Assembly: GCA_934229395.1 (NCBI GenBank)
Contig: CAKQDL010000064.1
Coordinates: forward strand, 1 to 6,256
Source: an uncultured Peptococcaceae bacterium
GTDB lineage: Bacteria > Bacillota > Peptococcia > Peptococcales > Peptococcaceae
Length of the DNA stretch: 6,256 nucleotides
Direction: 5' to 3'
Shown: positions 6,188 through 6,256 of the stretch, piece after piece
How positions within the stretch are numbered: position 1 is the stretch's first letter
Layout of the letters: the number at the start of each line of letters is the position of its first letter
Notes under the pieces: model-generated
Databases searched by the model: none
What the model was told of the DNA's origin: nothing
Seen by the model: only the letters and a program-made list of their open reading frames with translations
Translations under genes and position numbers: made by a program

Positions 6188-6221
6188 ACTGCCAAAGACT
6201 CTGCTTTTGGCAGTTTTTCTT
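6188..6221 (+). terminator. Intrinsic terminator of the met operon
   Basis: ACTGCCAAA (6188-6196) pairs perfectly with TTTGGCAGT (6206-6214) around a 9-nt loop, followed by TTTTTCTT (6214-6221). This is a standard intrinsic terminator for + strand transcripts and closes the operon 121 nt after metQ. On the minus strand the bases after the stem are A-rich, so it would not terminate a convergent gene. Confidence 0.88.
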
Positions 6222-6256
6222 TATGCTGCAAGTGCTTGCTGGTGCTTTTCGAATGG
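6221..6256 (-). CDS. Possible 3' end of a convergent gene (partial)
   Basis: Read on the minus strand, the window edge is open for 11 codons (PFEKHQQALAA) and ends in a TAA stop at 6223-6221. The codons used (CCA, GAA, AAG, GCA) match those favoured by the met genes. The stop falls just outside the operon terminator, where a convergent gene would be expected to end. Eleven codons are far too few to prove coding or to suggest a product, and a + strand frame is also open here. Confidence 0.25.
   Translation of the reverse strand, partial: PFEKHQQALAA

Noticed and set aside
6223..6256. Possible + strand start ATG at 6223
   Set aside because: It sits at the end of the terminator T-tract without any ribosome binding site.

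Overview
The window looks like a chromosomal segment of an anaerobic Bacillota (Firmicutes-type) bacterium. The reasons are a SAM-I (S-box) riboswitch with an intrinsic terminator in front of methionine genes, strong AGGAGG-type ribosome binding sites, a short lipoprotein signal peptide ending in LAGC, and a TetR gene with a Bacillota-style promoter. By eye the base composition is roughly balanced. I cannot place it more finely with any confidence. I see no phage or plasmid genes and no CRISPR.

Layout. Positions 1-282 hold no convincing gene. They contain a 16-bp inverted repeat (9-67) and a folded, MITE/REP-like repeat (about 74-221), followed by an intrinsic terminator (283-307). A TetR/AcrR-family regulator (363-920) has its own extended -10 promoter, with a perfect 10-bp palindrome in the spacer that could be its operator. 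After it come a near-consensus promoter (953-981), a SAM-I riboswitch aptamer (1001-1095) and a terminator hairpin (1107-1142). Five tightly spaced genes on the + strand follow: metY (1179-2468), metA (2521-3459), metN (3469-4488), metI (4481-5146) and metQ (5176-6066). A terminator at 6188-6221 closes the unit. The last 36 bases could be the 3' end of a convergent minus-strand gene, but only 11 codons are visible.

How the genes work together. MetA acylates homoserine. It carries Glu111, the residue linked to acetyl-CoA use, so the product should be O-acetylhomoserine. MetY then sulfhydrylates O-acetylhomoserine with sulfide to give homocysteine in one step, bypassing cystathionine. The final methylation to methionine (MetE or MetH) is not in the window. 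MetNIQ imports methionine from outside. Synthesis and import therefore appear to sit in one transcript under one SAM-sensing switch: SAM shortage opens both routes, and SAM sufficiency stops transcription before metY. No terminator was seen between tetR and the riboswitch, so the riboswitch terminator may also end tetR read-through transcripts.

This is a coherent, largely conventional methionine supply operon rather than a new type of system. The points most worth a second look are the possible TetR operator, the structured repeat upstream, the tetR-riboswitch arrangement, the G-rich hairpin between metY and metA, and the acetyl specificity of MetA.
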